Assembly: GCA_035283685.1 (NCBI GenBank)
Contig: DATETJ010000011.1
Location: 95,994 to 159,993 of the forward strand
DNA: 64,000 nucleotides
Direction: 5' to 3'
DNA from: Candidatus Bathyarchaeia archaeon
Lineage (GTDB): Archaea > Thermoproteota > Bathyarchaeia > Bathyarchaeales > Bathyarchaeaceae
The position numbers were made by a program, and so were the translations under genes. The stretch's first letter is position 1. Each line of letters begins with the position of its first letter. This document shows positions 16,999-26,049 of the stretch, piece by piece. A model generated the notes under the pieces. The model was not told the origin of the DNA, did no database searches, and saw nothing but the letters and a program-made list of their open reading frames with translations.

Positions 16999-17427
16999 AT
17001 TGAAGCAGAGGGAACGCACCGTTGGGCTCTGGAAATTCCACCAAGTGCAGAGGAAGTTTCGTGTGGAACCTGCGCATTTTTTGGCAAGCTCGCCCTCTGT
17101 CCAAGAAGGGAAAGATATGCTGGCGCAACGACATGTAGACTCTACGAGAAAGAAAGCGAAGAGACTTCGCCCATGTTTCCGTTTCTGCCTGACACTGGAA
17201 TGAGACAGTCGGGACAAGAGATCGAAGAGACTCTTGGACCAAGTCTCCTGTGGTATTTGGTTCCGTTCTTTTTTGGGATACTTGGGGGCATCGTGGCTTA
17301 CGTTGCAGTAAAAGATAGAGATGAAGGAATGGCTTTTGGGCTTCTGGTATTCGGACTAATCTGGACAGTCGTGGAAGTTATCTTATATTATGCAGCAGTC
17401 GCTTACTACCTAAACATCCTATTCTAG
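16999..17427 (+). CDS. Cys-rich domain plus three-helix membrane protein, start uncertain
   Basis: An open frame longer than its first ATG (17173) suggests. Upstream of that ATG the same frame encodes EEVSCGTCAFFGKLALCPRR and then TTCRLYEKE, a four-Cys (CxxC...C...C) metal site of the sort found in small archaeal zinc domains. Downstream are two to three membrane helices (LLWYLVPFFFGILGGIVAYV, MAFGLLVFGLIWTVVEVILY). There is no ATG, GTG or TTG in frame before the Cys domain; ATT 16999 or CTG 17029 would be needed. Either the start is unusual or the gene is damaged. Function unknown. Confidence 0.5.
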   Translation: MEAEGTHRWALEIPPSAEEVSCGTCAFFGKLALCPRRERYAGATTCRLYEKESEETSPMFPFLPDTGMRQSGQEIEETLGPSLLWYLVPFFFGILGGIVAYVAVKDRDEGMAFGLLVFGLIWTVVEVILYYAAVAYYLNILF

Positions 17428-18047
17428 AAAACACGGCTCATTCTGAGAGATAGCTCACCCACCCCTTCAATACAGAAGTAGTAGTCATCGTACACGCGGC
17501 GCAGACTACTACTTCTAAACTTGTACAGGCTCGGTGTTATTACTTGTTCTAAGCGGAAATTAATAACACATGAAACAGAAACCACTCTTCCGTTCAACAT
17601 GATCCATCATTCCAGAAGTTGTTGTAACAAAGCACTACGCAGGTCAACAACAGCTTCAACTCAGCCACAGCCCACCATGGCGCACCACAACCATTCATAA
17701 ACGTTGATGTCACCAAGAACACACTGACGACGACATCCATACAGCTTTCAGAAGAATAACACTCGCAACAAAGGGTAGAAGACGGGCTTAGGCAACCCTC
17801 TCCTTCTTCTTGTACACAGTCTTTCACAGCAACTGCCGCAACCGCACAACATACGCAAACACCACGCATACCAACATTAAACGTCACGCATAGCAACATA
17901 GAACGTCACCATAAAACACCAGTCAACAGCCCCAGAAACACCATACAGAAACCTGAACAGCGCCACAGACACAAACTGGAAAGTGGAACTTTCACGCTGA
18001 AAAAAATTTTCCAGACTCATACTAACCCTACTCCTAAAACAACATAG
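17428..18047. repeat. Non-coding region sharing blocks with 38817-39100
   Basis: No convincing gene. Three blocks recur about 21 kb away. Block 1 (17531-17584) matches 38821-38874 at about 47 of 54 bases and contains the inverted repeat TGTTATTA/TAATAACA around a loop with CTAAG. Block 2 (17703-17750 and its tail) matches 38984-39030. Block 3 (17937-17960, ACACCATACAGAAAC) matches 38935-38958. Order differs between the two loci, so they are mosaic copies. Could be a decayed mobile element or a small RNA family. Confidence 0.6.
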
Positions 18048-18365
18048 TGGATTGGTGTGCTGGTCGTAACCCGCCTTTTGTTCAACGACGGCATTCAGCT
18101 AAACGGGCTACCCGCGCCTCGCGCAGACAGCTCCCAGGCGTCTATTTGCCCTTTCACCTCGCAGGACAGCCGTTTCACCGTTCCACACTCAACTCCTCAG
18201 CAACTCAGCGTTGCATCATCGTACAAGCGCTAAGCGGGACGTATCGTTTCTGCGCCGTAGCCAGAGCTCTCACCCTGCGCCCTACGCGAGCGCTGCGACG
18301 TCTGCGTGGTGGGCGGAGTTTCCTCACACTGAAAGTGCGACAGCCGTCCGCCAGCTCACCAACCC
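18048..18365 (-). ncRNA. rnpB: RNase P RNA
   Basis: The catalytic RNA that trims the 5' ends of tRNAs, about 318 nt on the minus strand. Helix P1 forms between TTGGTGAGCTGG near the 5' end and CCAGCACACCAA at the 3' end, with one mismatch. Conserved core elements occur in the right order: GAGGAAACTCCGCCCACC early, AACGGTGAAACGGC and GGTGAAAGGGCAAATAG in the specificity half, then AGCTGAATGCC and GAACAAAAGGCGGGTTAC before P1. The pattern parallels bacterial and archaeal RNase P RNAs. Ends are approximate. A T-run at 18008-18001 (minus strand) may end transcription. Confidence 0.92.
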
Positions 18366-18389
18366 AAAATATGAATGAGGCTACGCTGT

Positions 18390-18403
18390 GAGATAAGAAT
18401 TTT
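18390..18403 (-). promoter_or_regulatory. Likely TATA box of the RNase P RNA gene
   Basis: Minus-strand AAAATTCTTATCTC is centred about 30 bases before the RNA 5' end near 18365, the usual TATA-to-start distance in archaea. No other AT-rich element lies in that interval. Confidence 0.45.
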
Positions 18404-18496
18404 GATTCTCCAACATACTGTTCTAGAGCATAGATTTAAGAGAAAAACCCGCGCCATACAACTATTTGCTGGATCATGTTAAAGCAGGCTTATTGA

Positions 18497-21340
18497 ATGC
18501 CAATCTCCTACGTGATCAAACGGCTCGTTCGCTCTTGGCAACTATACATAGCCCTTCTCCTAGGCGTCCTCTTGGCTTCAACCTTCTTCGCAGGAGTCAA
18601 CGTAGGAGCCGACACAGCAGCAAAACAAGCATTAGACCAAGCGTTGGCAAAAGTCCCAGTGGACTTCTACATAAACGGCTATCAAACACTATCATCCCGA
18701 AACGCCACAACTCTACTCGGGAACGTGTCTGCAACTGAGGGCGTCATCCAAGCCGAGGTAATCTCTAAGGTATACGCCAATATACGTCTGCCAAACGAAG
18801 ACTACTACCACACAGCTCGACTCGTCGGCATACAACCAAACTCACAAGTCTACCAAGGCTGGGCAGAACATCCCTCTTCAATTGCTGAAAACGAAACCTA
18901 CGTCCTAGCCAACTCAGGCTTAGCCAAAACACTGAAGCAAGGAGACACAATTCAAGTCAACATGACAATGCCATTTTACCAACCTGATTCTCCAGAGCCA
19001 AAGGCAGTCAGCTATACTCTCAACCTCACAGTTGCAGGTTTCGCCGAGCTCGACGACAGAGCGTCAGCGCTTGTGCAAGGCCAATATTTTGCCTACGATT
19101 TCAGCTTCTTCATGATGGGTCCGGGAAATCCGGCTGTCATTCCCAGCTACATCGAGGATTTGTTGATAGTTGACTGGGAAAAAACCATGGTTAGATTCGT
19201 AGACTTGTTTCACGAAATTTCTCAATTCTTTTTCGAAACCGACATTCTCATGTATGTTGATCGCGGCGCGGTGATCAGCATCTGGGACATACCTGGCTCT
19301 TTGAACAGGCTTGAGACTCTGAGACGCAAGATTGAGCAACAGGTCAGCAGGGGCGGGTTTGGTCTGCCTGTTGCAGGTGGACTTCAGGGCGTTTTGACTT
19401 TTTCGCAGATGATGTTGACCATGATGCGACTGGCTTTTATCGCGGTGTCATTGCCGGTGTTTTTCGTAGCTTGGTACATGGGCACAACGGTTTCAGATGT
19501 TTCCTTCAACCTTAGACGTCGCGAAATAGGGTTGCTATTGACCAAGGGCTTCTCCAGAAGCCAACTCTTCCGAATGTTCCTCGTTGAAGCCCTACTAATC
19601 GGCATCATTGCAGGAGCCATCGGAATACTTCTCGGTATCGCGTTGACTCCCGTATTCGTCAGAGCTGTCGGCGGCGAATTCGCAGCCACACCCATAATAG
19701 GAGTTGACACTATGATAATGACTGTTTTTTTCAGCGTTGTCTTGATTGTTCTAGCTGTTTTTAGACCCGCTCGAAGAGCCTCAAACCTGCCCACTGTAGA
19801 CGCCCTCCGCGAATACATGCTTATAGAGGAAGTCAAACCCTACAAAAAACGATGGCCATGGATTGCATTCATCCTAGGCACATACAAGCTGATAATACTG
19901 GCTTTAGGGATAAACTTGTTCAATGAAGTCTCAAGACTAGCCATGTATGGAACCAACTTCCTGCTAACTATACTAGCAATATTGTGGGCAATAATTGATG
20001 CAATCTTGACATACATTGGTCCTGTCCTGTTCTTCTGGGGTTTCACAAAAATATTCATCCGAGGCTCGTTGAAGTTTCAGGAAATCACGGCGAAAGCAGC
20101 CAAGTTTTTGGGCGACTTAGGTGTTTTGGCAACAAGAAACGTGCAGAGGAATCCCGCACGAGCCGCGTCCGTAGCCTTCCTAATAGCTTTGATAATAGGC
20201 TACGGCATACAAATAACAGGAACTCTAGCCAGCGACCAAGACTACAACACGCGCGTCATCTATGCCACCATAGGTTCCGACATGAAAGTGGATCTGCAGC
20301 CACCAGTCAACATTTCAGCCACAACGGACCTAGCAGAAACAATTCGTGACAGCGTACCGGGAGTCGCCTCCACAACCACAGAATATTCACTGTACGGATC
20401 TTCAAGCTTCGGAAGCCTTCAACTGACAGCGATCAACACAACAGACTGGCGCAACACAGCTTACTACGAGGAAGGCTGGTTCAGTGGCAACGACATAACG
20501 ACGGCCTTTGAGAAGCTGGCATCAGACAATCGCACCATAATCTTGGACCGTGACACAGCGGAACGCAACGATCTGCACTTGGGAGACCGAATAAAAGTGA
20601 CTTTCTATGGAGACAGATTCGGCATGGACACTGCCTCCCGAGATCTAACCATTGTGGGATTCTTCGGTGTCAAGCGACCAGACTCACCCATATTTGGTCA
20701 AATCAGCATATACAATCCTTTATCTTACACCTCCCACGAATTGTTCCACGAAACACGCCTAATTGTCTCAAACACTTCCTCAAGCAGAATACTCATGAAA
20801 CTAACAAGTGGAACCAATGGAACTGCCGCGGCGGAGCAAACTAGAACACTCGTACCTGCCACGGCCACGGTCTATTCTGTTTCTGAACAGATACAATTGC
20901 AGCAAAGCAACCCCATGTACACAGGCACATTAAACGTGCAACGATTAGGCGTGGCATTTGCCATCGTTGCAGCCTCAGTTGGAACAGCGCTAGTTTCGCT
21001 CGTCAGCTTGAAGGAGAGGCAGCGAGAAGCTTCCATGATGGGCGTACGCGGACTGTCATTCAAGCAATTGACGATCATGCTGTTAACAGAGAACTTAGCC
21101 GTGGTAACCTTTGCAGTTCTGCTTGGAACCATAGCTGGAATTGTAATAGTCTATGGAAACGTTGCTTCATCCACCGCCACAACGGCAGCTCTTGTCTCAA
21201 AACGCCTAGTCTTTCCAATCGACGCCTTACTAACCATATTCGCCTATTTCGGTTTGGTATTCGCATCCAGCATTATCCCAGTCATAATAATGTCAAGAAG
21301 ATACGTTTCAAGATTAGATAGAGTGGTGCGACAAGCTTGA
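18497..21340 (+). CDS. FtsX/MacB-type ABC transporter permease
   Basis: A 947-residue permease with one N-terminal helix (residues 15-37), a large extracytoplasmic domain, a first FtsX core with three or four helices around 295-430 (LRRREIGLLLTKGFSRSQLF), further helices near 455-520, a second extracytoplasmic domain, and a second FtsX core at the C-terminus (LKERQREASMMGVRGLSFKQ). The double-FtsX layout is like LolCDE/MacB relatives, which move lipoproteins, lipids or peptides out of the membrane using mechanotransmission. Its last codons overlap the ATPase start at 21337, so the two form an operon. Confidence 0.9.
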   Translation: MPISYVIKRLVRSWQLYIALLLGVLLASTFFAGVNVGADTAAKQALDQALAKVPVDFYINGYQTLSSRNATTLLGNVSATEGVIQAEVISKVYANIRLPNEDYYHTARLVGIQPNSQVYQGWAEHPSSIAENETYVLANSGLAKTLKQGDTIQVNMTMPFYQPDSPEPKAVSYTLNLTVAGFAELDDRASALVQGQYFAYDFSFFMMGPGNPAVIPSYIEDLLIVDWEKTMVRFVDLFHEISQFFFETDILMYVDRGAVISIWDIPGSLNRLETLRRKIEQQVSRGGFGLPVAGGLQGVLTFSQMMLTMMRLAFIAVSLPVFFVAWYMGTTVSDVSFNLRRREIGLLLTKGFSRSQLFRMFLVEALLIGIIAGAIGILLGIALTPVFVRAVGGEFAATPIIGVDTMIMTVFFSVVLIVLAVFRPARRASNLPTVDALREYMLIEEVKPYKKRWPWIAFILGTYKLIILALGINLFNEVSRLAMYGTNFLLTILAILWAIIDAILTYIGPVLFFWGFTKIFIRGSLKFQEITAKAAKFLGDLGVLATRNVQRNPARAASVAFLIALIIGYGIQITGTLASDQDYNTRVIYATIGSDMKVDLQPPVNISATTDLAETIRDSVPGVASTTTEYSLYGSSSFGSLQLTAINTTDWRNTAYYEEGWFSGNDITTAFEKLASDNRTIILDRDTAERNDLHLGDRIKVTFYGDRFGMDTASRDLTIVGFFGVKRPDSPIFGQISIYNPLSYTSHELFHETRLIVSNTSSSRILMKLTSGTNGTAAAEQTRTLVPATATVYSVSEQIQLQQSNPMYTGTLNVQRLGVAFAIVAASVGTALVSLVSLKERQREASMMGVRGLSFKQLTIMLLTENLAVVTFAVLLGTIAGIVIVYGNVASSTATTAALVSKRLVFPIDALLTIFAYFGLVFASSIIPVIIMSRRYVSRLDRVVRQA

Positions 21341-22233
21341 AAGGCGCAGATATAACCGTAAAAGACGTAGTCAAAGCGTATCGCATGGGCAAGTTGGAAG
21401 TCCAAGCCCTACGCGGCCTGAGCATGACCGTTAAAGAAGGCGAAGTAGTCGCAATCATAGGACCTAGCGGAAGCGGAAAAACCACCCTGCTCAACATCAT
21501 GGGCGGTTTGGACACTGCAACCGCGGGCACAGTAATTGTAGGCGACCTGCAGGTAACAGCACTTGCGCCTGCACAGCTTATCGATTACAGGCGAAAAACC
21601 GTGGGTCACATTTTCCAAACCTTGAACTTGATCCCAACATTAACCGCGGCTGAGAACATAGAACTGCCCATGATGGCGCTGGGCATAGACAAAAGCAAAA
21701 GAAAACAGCGAGTCAAAGAACTGCTTGGCGTGGTAGGCTTGACTCCTCGAGCTGACCACAAACCCGACGAACTGAGCGGTGGAGAACAGCAGCGTGCAGC
21801 AATGGCGGCAGCATTGGCAAACGACGCCCCCGTTATCCTCGCAGACGAACCCACAGGCGAGTTGGACACAACCAACGCTAAAATCGTGGTCGACTACTTG
21901 GTGAAAATCAGTCGAGAACTAGGCAAAACAATCATCATGGTGACGCACGACCCTAACATAGCGCGGCACGCCGACAGAATCCTCCGAATTGAGGACGGCA
22001 CAATCAAAGCGGCATTGACACCAGCCCAAGTCTTAGAGCCCACAGCGGCAATTTCCTACGTTGATCAGCTCAAATCGAGGCTAGTAGACATAGACGCGCA
22101 GATGGAACAGCTGGACAAAGACTTCCGCGCAGGCAAAATCGACGGAGACCAATACGCCGAGCAAAGACAGAGACTCAACCAGGCAAAAACAGGATTGCTC
22201 GACGAACTGCACCGAATGGGCGTCGTTATCTAA
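21337..22233 (+). CDS. LolD/MacB-type ABC ATPase
   Basis: A 298-residue ATPase, partner of the permease in front of it. TTG 21337 overlaps the permease stop. Walker A GPSGSGKTT near residue 43, Q-loop FQTLNLIPTLT, signature LSGGEQQR, Walker B VILADEPTGELD, and H-loop MVTHD are all intact. After the ATPase core the last 60 residues form a helical tail (LDKDFRAGKIDGDQYAEQRQ) of a short-oligomer-like type. It powers export by the FtsX-type permease. Substrate unknown. Confidence 0.95.
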   Translation: MKGADITVKDVVKAYRMGKLEVQALRGLSMTVKEGEVVAIIGPSGSGKTTLLNIMGGLDTATAGTVIVGDLQVTALAPAQLIDYRRKTVGHIFQTLNLIPTLTAAENIELPMMALGIDKSKRKQRVKELLGVVGLTPRADHKPDELSGGEQQRAAMAAALANDAPVILADEPTGELDTTNAKIVVDYLVKISRELGKTIIMVTHDPNIARHADRILRIEDGTIKAALTPAQVLEPTAAISYVDQLKSRLVDIDAQMEQLDKDFRAGKIDGDQYAEQRQRLNQAKTGLLDELHRMGVVI

Positions 22234-23801
22234 TCAAGCGCTGAGTAGACAACTTTTCCATCAACGATAGTCATCTCAACTCGAATATCCCTGATTCTTT
22301 CTGGTTCAACCTTGAACGGATCATGTGACAAAACTGTTAGGTCAGCATATTTGCCCACTGCAATTGAACCTTTGACATCCTCTTCAAACGAGAAATAAGC
22401 TGCATTTATAGTGTAGGCTTCAAGCGTTTCTCTGACAGAAAGCCGCTCTTCTGGAAATGACTCTCTTGCAACAGCAGCCCACAAGCCTAAGATGGGGTTC
22501 AAAGGCTCAGCAGGGGCGTCAGAGCTGGCGGCTATAAGAATTCCACTTTCCACCATTGACTTCAACGCATACGTCCAACGAGCCCTTTCATGTCCCAAGC
22601 GGTCTTCAACCCAGAAATCTGAGACTACAAAATGAGGCTGCACACAAACAATCAAGCCAAGCTTCTTGATCTGCCTAATCAGCTTCGGATTCAATATCGA
22701 TGCGTGTTCGATGCGATGCCGCATTTTGGCGATCCGTTCTCGGTTTAGCATAGTCTTGAAGGCTTCGAGGGCTTGACCTAAAGCCAAATCGCCTATGGCG
22801 TGAAGGGCAGCTTGATACCCCGCGTTATCCACTTCGCTGATGAGTTTGCTCAGCTCTTCTTGGCTGTAATAAAGAACGCCTTTGGTTGAGGGCTCATCCG
22901 CGTATGGTTTTTCCAAGGCGGCTGTTCGAGCGCCCAGCGAGCCATCGGTGAAGATCTTGACGCATCTTTGTCTCAGAAATTGATCGTCTAGTGCCTTGTC
23001 CCTAAAGCTGCGAAAATATTCAATGGGAATCATGACATTAATCCTGAGCGGCAGCTTCCCTTGTCGTCTCAGTTTCTTTAAAGCGTGGACTTCATTGGGT
23101 TTGTAGACTAACCATGTGACACTGGTCAAGCCAACTTTAACAGCCTCTGCGCATGCTCGACCGCACGCAGCACGCAGATCTTCTTCGCTGGGTTCGGGCA
23201 AATCCCATAAAACGTCCGATGCTCCCTCAAGGAGAATACCTGTTGGTTCACCAGTTTTTGGGTCTCTGCTCACAAGGTTCCCGAGCGAAGCAGTTTCATC
23301 TGCGTCTATCTTGGCGATTTTCAAGGCTTTGCTGTTCGCCACGCCGATGTGTCCGCAGACGCGTTTAAGCATGACTGGATTTTCGGGAGAAACCCGGTCC
23401 AAGTCCCATTTAGTTGGATACCTCTTCTCCTTCAAGCGGTCTTGATCCCATCCTCGGCCCTGAATCCATCTCCCTCTCCCCGTTTCTTTCACTTTTGCAG
23501 CTAATCTGCGCTTGATTTCTCTGATTGAGTGAACACCTCTCAGATCTATCATAGGCAAAGGACTACCCAGCGTAATCATGTGTGCATGCGTGTCGATGAG
23601 ACCCGGAACAACGGTTTTTCCTTTTAGATTGATGATCCGGGTTTGTGCATCAATCCATCGTTTCATGGCGGAGGTTGCGCCGACATCTACAATCTTGCCG
23701 CCCTTAACGGCGATGGCTTGTGCCTGCGGTTTAGCTGAATGCATGGTGATAACGTTGGCATCAATGATGACTAGGTCGGCGCCCATACCACCATCGCTCA
23801 C
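22230..23801 (-). CDS. YtcJ-type amidohydrolase
   Basis: A 523-residue metal-dependent hydrolase of the amidohydrolase superfamily (Amidohydro_3). Metal ligands HxH are in DTHAHM near residue 70. Later His residues lie in ALHAIGD and RIEHASIL, and the active-site Asp is in SSDAPAEPLNP. The usual tail ADLTVLSHDPF and VDGKVVYS closes the beta-sandwich domain. Substrates of YtcJ-like enzymes are mostly unknown amides or cyclic amides. Start GTG 23801. Converges on the ABC ATPase with a four-base overlap. Confidence 0.88.
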   Translation of the reverse strand: MSDGGMGADLVIIDANVITMHSAKPQAQAIAVKGGKIVDVGATSAMKRWIDAQTRIINLKGKTVVPGLIDTHAHMITLGSPLPMIDLRGVHSIREIKRRLAAKVKETGRGRWIQGRGWDQDRLKEKRYPTKWDLDRVSPENPVMLKRVCGHIGVANSKALKIAKIDADETASLGNLVSRDPKTGEPTGILLEGASDVLWDLPEPSEEDLRAACGRACAEAVKVGLTSVTWLVYKPNEVHALKKLRRQGKLPLRINVMIPIEYFRSFRDKALDDQFLRQRCVKIFTDGSLGARTAALEKPYADEPSTKGVLYYSQEELSKLISEVDNAGYQAALHAIGDLALGQALEAFKTMLNRERIAKMRHRIEHASILNPKLIRQIKKLGLIVCVQPHFVVSDFWVEDRLGHERARWTYALKSMVESGILIAASSDAPAEPLNPILGLWAAVARESFPEERLSVRETLEAYTINAAYFSFEEDVKGSIAVGKYADLTVLSHDPFKVEPERIRDIRVEMTIVDGKVVYSALD

Positions 23802-23886
23802 AGCCTATCGAGACCTTACAATCAGCCTATAGTCTAATTATTGTTAACGCTTCACGGACTAGAACTAGCTAGGATGTCAGAGAAGC

Positions 23887-24048
23887 CTAGACCCAGTTCT
23901 GCCCCGCCTTGCGCTGAAGAAGTAGCCTTTTCTCATAGTTGCGTCTGGAACGCATCCTAGGCGTGGGCTTCCTTCTCTCCACAGGAGCAATCTTAGGGGT
24001 CTGTCCCCTCACTTTGCCGGCTTTTGAAAGACTTCCGTGTGTAGGCAT
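23887..24048 (-). CDS. rps30e: Ribosomal protein eS30
   Basis: A 53-residue small-subunit ribosomal protein of the archaeal and eukaryotic type, easily missed because of its size. The conserved N-terminus [17 protein letters not shown] is diagnostic, and the rest is rich in Arg and Lys ([20 protein letters not shown]). ATG 24048, TAG 23887-23889. It sits alone between an amidohydrolase and a bactofilin-like gene on the same strand. Confidence 0.93.
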   Translation of the reverse strand: MPTHGSLSKAGKVRGQTPKIAPVERRKPTPRMRSRRNYEKRLLLQRKAGQNWV

Positions 24049-24102
24049 CTGCCAAGTCCTCGACTATTCAGTCTGAGCACATTCTTTTAAGGATTTTCGT
24101 CT

Positions 24103-24783
24103 TCAACCAATTTCGTCTAGGGCTTGAGGCAAATCCACCCTCGGGCATCTAAGCACTTTGATAGTGCCACGTGTCAGTATGCTTCCACTAACCTCAGAGC
24201 TTTCGTAGACTTCAACATCTCCGCCTGCCACCAACGTCAGTCCAACAAACACCTTTTCACCCAATTTCGCCGAGCCTTCAGAATGCACTGAACCAGCAAC
24301 AACTACGTCATCTCCCAAGTGTATATCGCCCAACGAAATGAGATTGCCCCTAATGACTACGCAATCACCTATGACCGCTTTCTCTGCAGCCTTAACGCTA
24401 CCATGAAAAACGCATCTAGCCCCTGCCTTGAGGGCACCATTAACCACGATATTGTCTGTGATTTCAACGCCGGGCTCAAATTCCACACCCTCAAGAATCC
24501 GTACAGTGTTCTTGTTGACTCTGCGGGATTTCACTCCAGATGCCATCAGTATTTCCTGCAAGTCGCCGGATTCCAGCTTAGATGTGCATGAACCGGCTCT
24601 TTGAACCGGGACAAGTTTAGGAGTTCTCGCCACTGACTCCTGAAGCGATGATTTCCTGATTCTGCGAGGTCCCTTATCTCGGGGTTTCTTCAGCTCAATT
24701 ATCGAAGGCAAGAAAACCATAACAATGAAGCCGAAAGCAGAGATTATGATCATGACAAACAACGCATTCGAGTCTAGAGGCAC
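24103..24783 (-). CDS. Bactofilin-like polymer-forming protein with N-terminal membrane helix
   Basis: A 226-residue protein. Residues 8-28 form a membrane helix (LFVMIIISAFGFIVMVFLP), followed by a basic linker. From about 95 onward there is a right-handed beta-helix of short repeats: VVNGALKAGARCVFHGSVKA, then VVIRGNLISLGDIHLGDDVV, then SGSILTRGTIKV, typical of polymer-forming cytoskeletal domains. It overlaps the end of the glycosyltransferase gene by ten bases, so it is cotranscribed with it. It may scaffold the glycosyltransferase at the membrane; that is inference. Confidence 0.75.
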   Translation of the reverse strand: MPLDSNALFVMIIISAFGFIVMVFLPSIIELKKPRDKGPRRIRKSSLQESVARTPKLVPVQRAGSCTSKLESGDLQEILMASGVKSRRVNKNTVRILEGVEFEPGVEITDNIVVNGALKAGARCVFHGSVKAAEKAVIGDCVVIRGNLISLGDIHLGDDVVVAGSVHSEGSAKLGEKVFVGLTLVAGGDVEVYESSEVSGSILTRGTIKVLRCPRVDLPQALDEIG

Positions 24784-26045
24784 TTCGGTTCATCCCCATT
24801 GTGAAGTGTTTTGTTCCAGCTATGTTCGTTGTTGCGAGCTATTTTCGAAATGACCACGTCGAGGAAAGCTTTGGAGCAGATAAGCACATTGAACACGAAG
24901 GACAATAGCAGAAGAGGCATTAACCAACTCAACCGCGCCCTCTTATCAAGATACAAACCCACACCAATCTCAAAGAACAAACCAAAGTTGCCAACTCCAC
25001 TGAAAGCGAACACAGGAAGAAGTGCCCACATAGACTCGAACCAACTGGTAGGCGACTGAAAGAAAATAACTGCTCCTAAAAGCCATGATAATCCTGCGAG
25101 AATCGGAAGAAAGTAAACATTCAACAACAGCAGTCCATCAATCTTCTCCCTCAGGCTCAAACTCTCACTTCTCAAGACAGGTAGAAAATGCTTGAAGAAA
25201 CATTGCATGTGACCCTTCGCCCATCTGTGTCTCTGACGCCACAAAGATCTCCAATCGCTTACAGCCTCCTCGTAGCACTCAGCACCATTAGCATAGCGCA
25301 CCTTGAACCCAGCTCTGCAGACCTGAAACGTCAGGTCAGTGTCATCAGCCAAGATGCTCGTGTCCCAACCGCCCAAAGCTTCAATGAGCTCCCTCTTCAC
25401 CGCGCCCACTGTGCCTCCATATTGCGGGATTAAGCCAAGTTTATCCCGTGCCAACTGATCTACTCGATAGCCGCCAATGCGTTCCATAGCTGCTAGCCTT
25501 GAAACTAGGCTTGCAGACTCATTCAGAACTGTCACCCTGCCTTGAACCAACCCCACTTCAGGATCCACGAAATATCCGACTAGCTTTTCAACGATATCGA
25601 TTGGAGGATAATAGTCAGCGTCAAAACAGATCAGAATCTGACCTTTGGAGTGTTTGAGTCCCTCGTTGAGCGAACTGGGCTTGCCTTTTCCAGCGAAGCT
25701 CGGTTCTCTGTGAATGACTTTGATGATGCTGTGCATTCGGGCAAAATCCTCCGCGATATTTCCAGTCTGGTCCTTTGAGGCATCGTTGATGACAATCACT
25801 TCAAGCTTGTCCTTTGGGTAAGTGAGCTCTGTAATTCTGTACAAAAGCCTGCCGAGGACTGTCTCCTCATTTCGAGCAGGTATCAAGACTGAAACCATGG
25901 GTTTGAAACTTAAGCCATGCAACGCGTAATTAGGTTGACCTTTCCGATAGTACAAAGCCACAAGCGAGAAAACATAGTGTCTAACAAGATAAAACAGCAT
26001 CACCGAAACCAGAAGCATAAACAGAGCGTAAAGGGCAAGAATCAC
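24774..26045 (-). CDS. Processive family-2 glycosyltransferase
   Basis: A membrane glycosyltransferase, 423 residues from GTG 26045. That start has GGTGA five bases upstream and follows the previous gene by four bases; a longer frame to 26177 overlaps that gene and is unlikely. N-terminal helices (LYALFMLLVSVMLFYLVRHY) precede the GT-A domain: SVLIPARNEE, CFDADYYPP (DxD), ILADDTDLTF (acceptor Asp) and RQRHRWAKGH (QxxRW-type processive motif). C-terminal helices follow. This matches cellulose/poly-N-acetylglucosamine synthase-like enzymes that make and extrude a polysaccharide. Confidence 0.92.
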   Translation of the reverse strand: MILALYALFMLLVSVMLFYLVRHYVFSLVALYYRKGQPNYALHGLSFKPMVSVLIPARNEETVLGRLLYRITELTYPKDKLEVIVINDASKDQTGNIAEDFARMHSIIKVIHREPSFAGKGKPSSLNEGLKHSKGQILICFDADYYPPIDIVEKLVGYFVDPEVGLVQGRVTVLNESASLVSRLAAMERIGGYRVDQLARDKLGLIPQYGGTVGAVKRELIEALGGWDTSILADDTDLTFQVCRAGFKVRYANGAECYEEAVSDWRSLWRQRHRWAKGHMQCFFKHFLPVLRSESLSLREKIDGLLLLNVYFLPILAGLSWLLGAVIFFQSPTSWFESMWALLPVFAFSGVGNFGLFFEIGVGLYLDKRARLSWLMPLLLLSFVFNVLICSKAFLDVVISKIARNNEHSWNKTLHNGDEPKCL

Positions 26046-26049
26046 TTTT

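Noticed and set aside
17594-17899. Minus-strand Cys/Val-rich frame of 101 residues
   Set aside because: The homologous block at 38984-39030 is read in a different frame there, so conservation is at DNA level; composition is not protein-like.
18047-18391. 114-residue plus-strand frame rich in Arg and Ser
   Set aside because: It covers the RNase P RNA gene in antisense; structure and conserved core explain the sequence.
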